Below are positions 40,759 through 42,215 of a stretch of DNA of 42,215 bases, one piece after another. The notes under the pieces are model-generated. The model made no database searches, was not told where the DNA came from, and was given only the letters and a program-made list of their open reading frames with translations. This DNA comes from CAZCTC01 sp964501335 (GTDB lineage: Bacteria > Chloroflexota > Anaerolineae > B4-G1 > SLSP01): assembly GCA_964501335.1 (NCBI GenBank), contig CAZCTC010000067.1, positions 1 to 42,215 on the forward strand, given 5' to 3'. Positions within the stretch are counted from its first letter, which is position 1. Each line of letters opens with the position of its first letter. Position numbers and translations under genes: made by a program.

Positions 40759-40873
40759 GCGTCCCGCAAAGGGCTTTGGTGGGGGGCGAAGCGATCTTCG
40801 ACTGGATGGGGAGAGAGCTTATTTTATTTGTATTTTGGGGTGCATAAGAATGCGCGCGAAAATACGGGCTTTT
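40759..40873 (+). repeat. Composite hairpin element, copy 14 (left arm decayed)
   Basis: Duplicate of copy 13. The right arm ATGCGCGCGAAAATAC is intact, but three bases of the left arm have changed (GTATTTTGGGGTGCAT), which breaks the stem core. Confidence 0.8.
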
Positions 40874-40963
40874 TCTCCGCTTTTTTGGGGGGATCTGTAT
40901 AGGTGGAATTTTTATACTAACTTTGTGTCGATGGTGGGATGGGGGAAGTAAAGGAGATCTGTT

Positions 40964-42142
40964 ATGCCGGGGATTCCGTCGGATTTGAGAACTGAGCTGC
41001 GCAAGACTTTGTTGACCTGCGATGAGTTCCGTGAACCTCAGTGGTTACGGGCGGTGATGGGGGCTGAGTTGTTGCGGCCCTGGCAGGACCGGTTGCCGCA
41101 GGCCGGCAATGTGATGGAGCGGGTCGATCTGATTATCGATTTTTTGGTCGATGAACGGCGCAGTACGGGCGAGAATGTTTTGGGGTTGCTGGTGCGGGCG
41201 TTGGCTGAGGCCCGCGATCCGGCCGACTCACGCAAGATGGAATTGACGCAGCTGGCGGAGCGATTGGATTCGTGGACGCTGGCGGCGCGTACTACGTCGG
41301 GGGGAATGCAGCCGGCTGTGGAGGTTAAAGTTGCGGGCGGGGTGGTGCAGCCGCAGACCGGTTATTCGAGTGTGGTCAATACGGAGGTTGAACGGGCGCT
41401 GGCTTCCAATCTGGCTTCGAAGTCGCTGGTGTTGGTTTTGGGCGGCGACCTTTCGCAAACGGTGACCGGAATCCCTTCCCGGGCGGAGCTGGCCGCGGGA
41501 TTGATCAAGTCGTTGGGATTGGATTCGGCGTTGAATGAACATGGTTTTACGGCCCTTGTGCAACAGATCGATCCGCTGCGGCGGGCGGAGCTATTGGCTC
41601 GGTTGAGCGAGTCGCTGGCGCCGCGGGGGCCATTGATGAATTTTTATCGGCGGCTGGCGACATTGATCCGGATGCATGGGATTCGGACGGTGTTGACCCT
41701 GGCCTATGACGATCGGTTGGAGTCGGCGCTGCGGGAGATTGGGATGGTGTTGAACCGGTTGGGGCCGGGAAGTTATGGCGCGACCGGCAATCTGGATCAA
41801 CTGCTGCTGCTCAAGCTCAATGGGGAGATTTCATCTCAGGCGACGCTGGTGCTTACGACGCAGGATCGCGCTGCCTGGATGCAGGATCGGGAGCACGAAT
41901 CGTTGGTGGAGAAGATGCGACGGGCGGTACAGAAGAATACTTTGCTCTTTTTGGGCTGCGATCCGGAAGGGGCGGATTTCCGGTTTTTGTTGGAGGAGGT
42001 GGCCGGCGGGCGATTTGCGCGCACGGCTTATGCGATCTGGCCGGGTCTGACGGAGATGGATGTGCAGATGTGGAAGAGCCGGGGGATCTGGATGCTGGAA
42101 ACCGATCCGTGGGGATTGTTGTCCCGGGAGAGTAGACCGTAG
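40964..42142 (+). CDS. EAD protein with degenerate SIR2-like domain
   Basis: A 392-aa protein. Residues 1-100 are the same EAD-like helical module as in the protein at 34760 (IPSDLRTELRKTLLTCDEF, LRPWQDRLPQA, VLGLLVRALAEA). After a linker, residues about 145-392 match the SIR2-like NAD-binding fold: LVLVLGGDLS at the GAGxS position, YDDRLESAL, LLKLNGEISSQATLVLTTQD and NTLLFLGCDPEGADFRFLL. In active SIR2 NADases the segments read TTNYD and KLHG. Here the catalytic Asn is Ala247 and the His is Asn286, so hydrolysis is unlikely. It starts behind AAAGGAG. The shared EAD suggests it docks onto the EAD-STAND protein (inference). Confidence 0.75.
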   Translation: MPGIPSDLRTELRKTLLTCDEFREPQWLRAVMGAELLRPWQDRLPQAGNVMERVDLIIDFLVDERRSTGENVLGLLVRALAEARDPADSRKMELTQLAERLDSWTLAARTTSGGMQPAVEVKVAGGVVQPQTGYSSVVNTEVERALASNLASKSLVLVLGGDLSQTVTGIPSRAELAAGLIKSLGLDSALNEHGFTALVQQIDPLRRAELLARLSESLAPRGPLMNFYRRLATLIRMHGIRTVLTLAYDDRLESALREIGMVLNRLGPGSYGATGNLDQLLLLKLNGEISSQATLVLTTQDRAAWMQDREHESLVEKMRRAVQKNTLLFLGCDPEGADFRFLLEEVAGGRFARTAYAIWPGLTEMDVQMWKSRGIWMLETDPWGLLSRESRP

Positions 42143-42215
42143 AAAGCAGACAGCGAAAATCCCATATTTTCGGCGGCTTCAGAACTCGGATTTAGATAAA
42201 AGAAAAGGGCGAGAG
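42143..42215. repeat. Half-hairpin repeat at right contig end
   Basis: After a short stretch with AAGCAGACAGC, similar to the 14-bp array unit, CATATTTTCGGCGGCTTCAG starts a family hairpin that continues AACTCGGATTTAGAT instead of the right arm. It is the inverted counterpart of 31-58. Confidence 0.55.

Larger units (their letters stand above)
40576..40963. other. Non-coding stretch with a tandem pair of composite elements
   Basis: Two near-identical copies of about 155 bp in direct repeat, then a TATACT box at 40913-40918 without a clear -35. No plausible peptide gene with a ribosome site was found in either strand by eye. Confidence 0.65.

Overview
The window looks like a complete or near-complete contig from a member of the Chloroflexota, most likely an Anaerolineae-type bacterium (moderately high GC). 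The basis for this is inference from several traits together: secreted proteins carrying a YLPLV-type C-terminal motif, Thr/Pro-rich membrane-anchored proteins, three tandem M42 aminopeptidases, a YvcK protein with an N-terminal membrane anchor, and effector-associated-domain/STAND NTPase genes. No 16S rRNA or other decisive marker is present.

Left part (1-18.9 kb), mostly housekeeping. A tRNA-Leu(UAG) with its own promoter and terminator precedes a short complex I operon, nuoB-nuoCD-nuoI. Facing it on the minus strand is a central carbon cluster, yvcK-gap-pgk-tpiA, followed upstream by rsfS and a lipoprotein gene. Next on the minus strand are three M42 peptidases, a Thr/Pro-rich anchored protein, and an ABC sugar importer (binding protein, MalF-like and MalG-like permeases, no ATPase). 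A TrmI-type tRNA methyltransferase is divergent from two PstA/DarA-like genes and a zinc-ribbon protein.

Middle (19-27.6 kb): a cobalamin-binding mutase subunit and its MeaB chaperone GTPase, a beta-carbonic anhydrase, a GNAT acetyltransferase and PRPP synthetase on the plus strand. On the minus strand are a homocysteine methyltransferase/MTHFR fusion and cobalamin-independent MetE, which together can make methionine.

Right part (27.6-42.2 kb), accessory and repeat-rich. It has two paralogous secreted proteins with an SGNH-like domain and DUF11-like repeats, an anchored alpha/beta hydrolase, and then a four-gene plus-strand block: an EAD-STAND NTPase, a STAND NTPase with TPRs, a radical SAM/SPASM protein with a PqqD-like C-terminus, and an EAD protein fused to a SIR2-like domain that has lost its expected catalytic residues. 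This block is the best candidate for an undescribed conflict (anti-phage or self/non-self) system.

Intergenic regions are filled with a family of hairpins whose stem sequence changes while pairing is kept. About a dozen of these sit inside a larger composite element of roughly 110-130 bp (CGTCCCGCAAATGGC-like head, GACGCGC box, purine tract, T-rich tract, hairpin, GGCTTTTT tail). These repeats also flank one of the two 100-N assembly gaps and lie at both contig ends.
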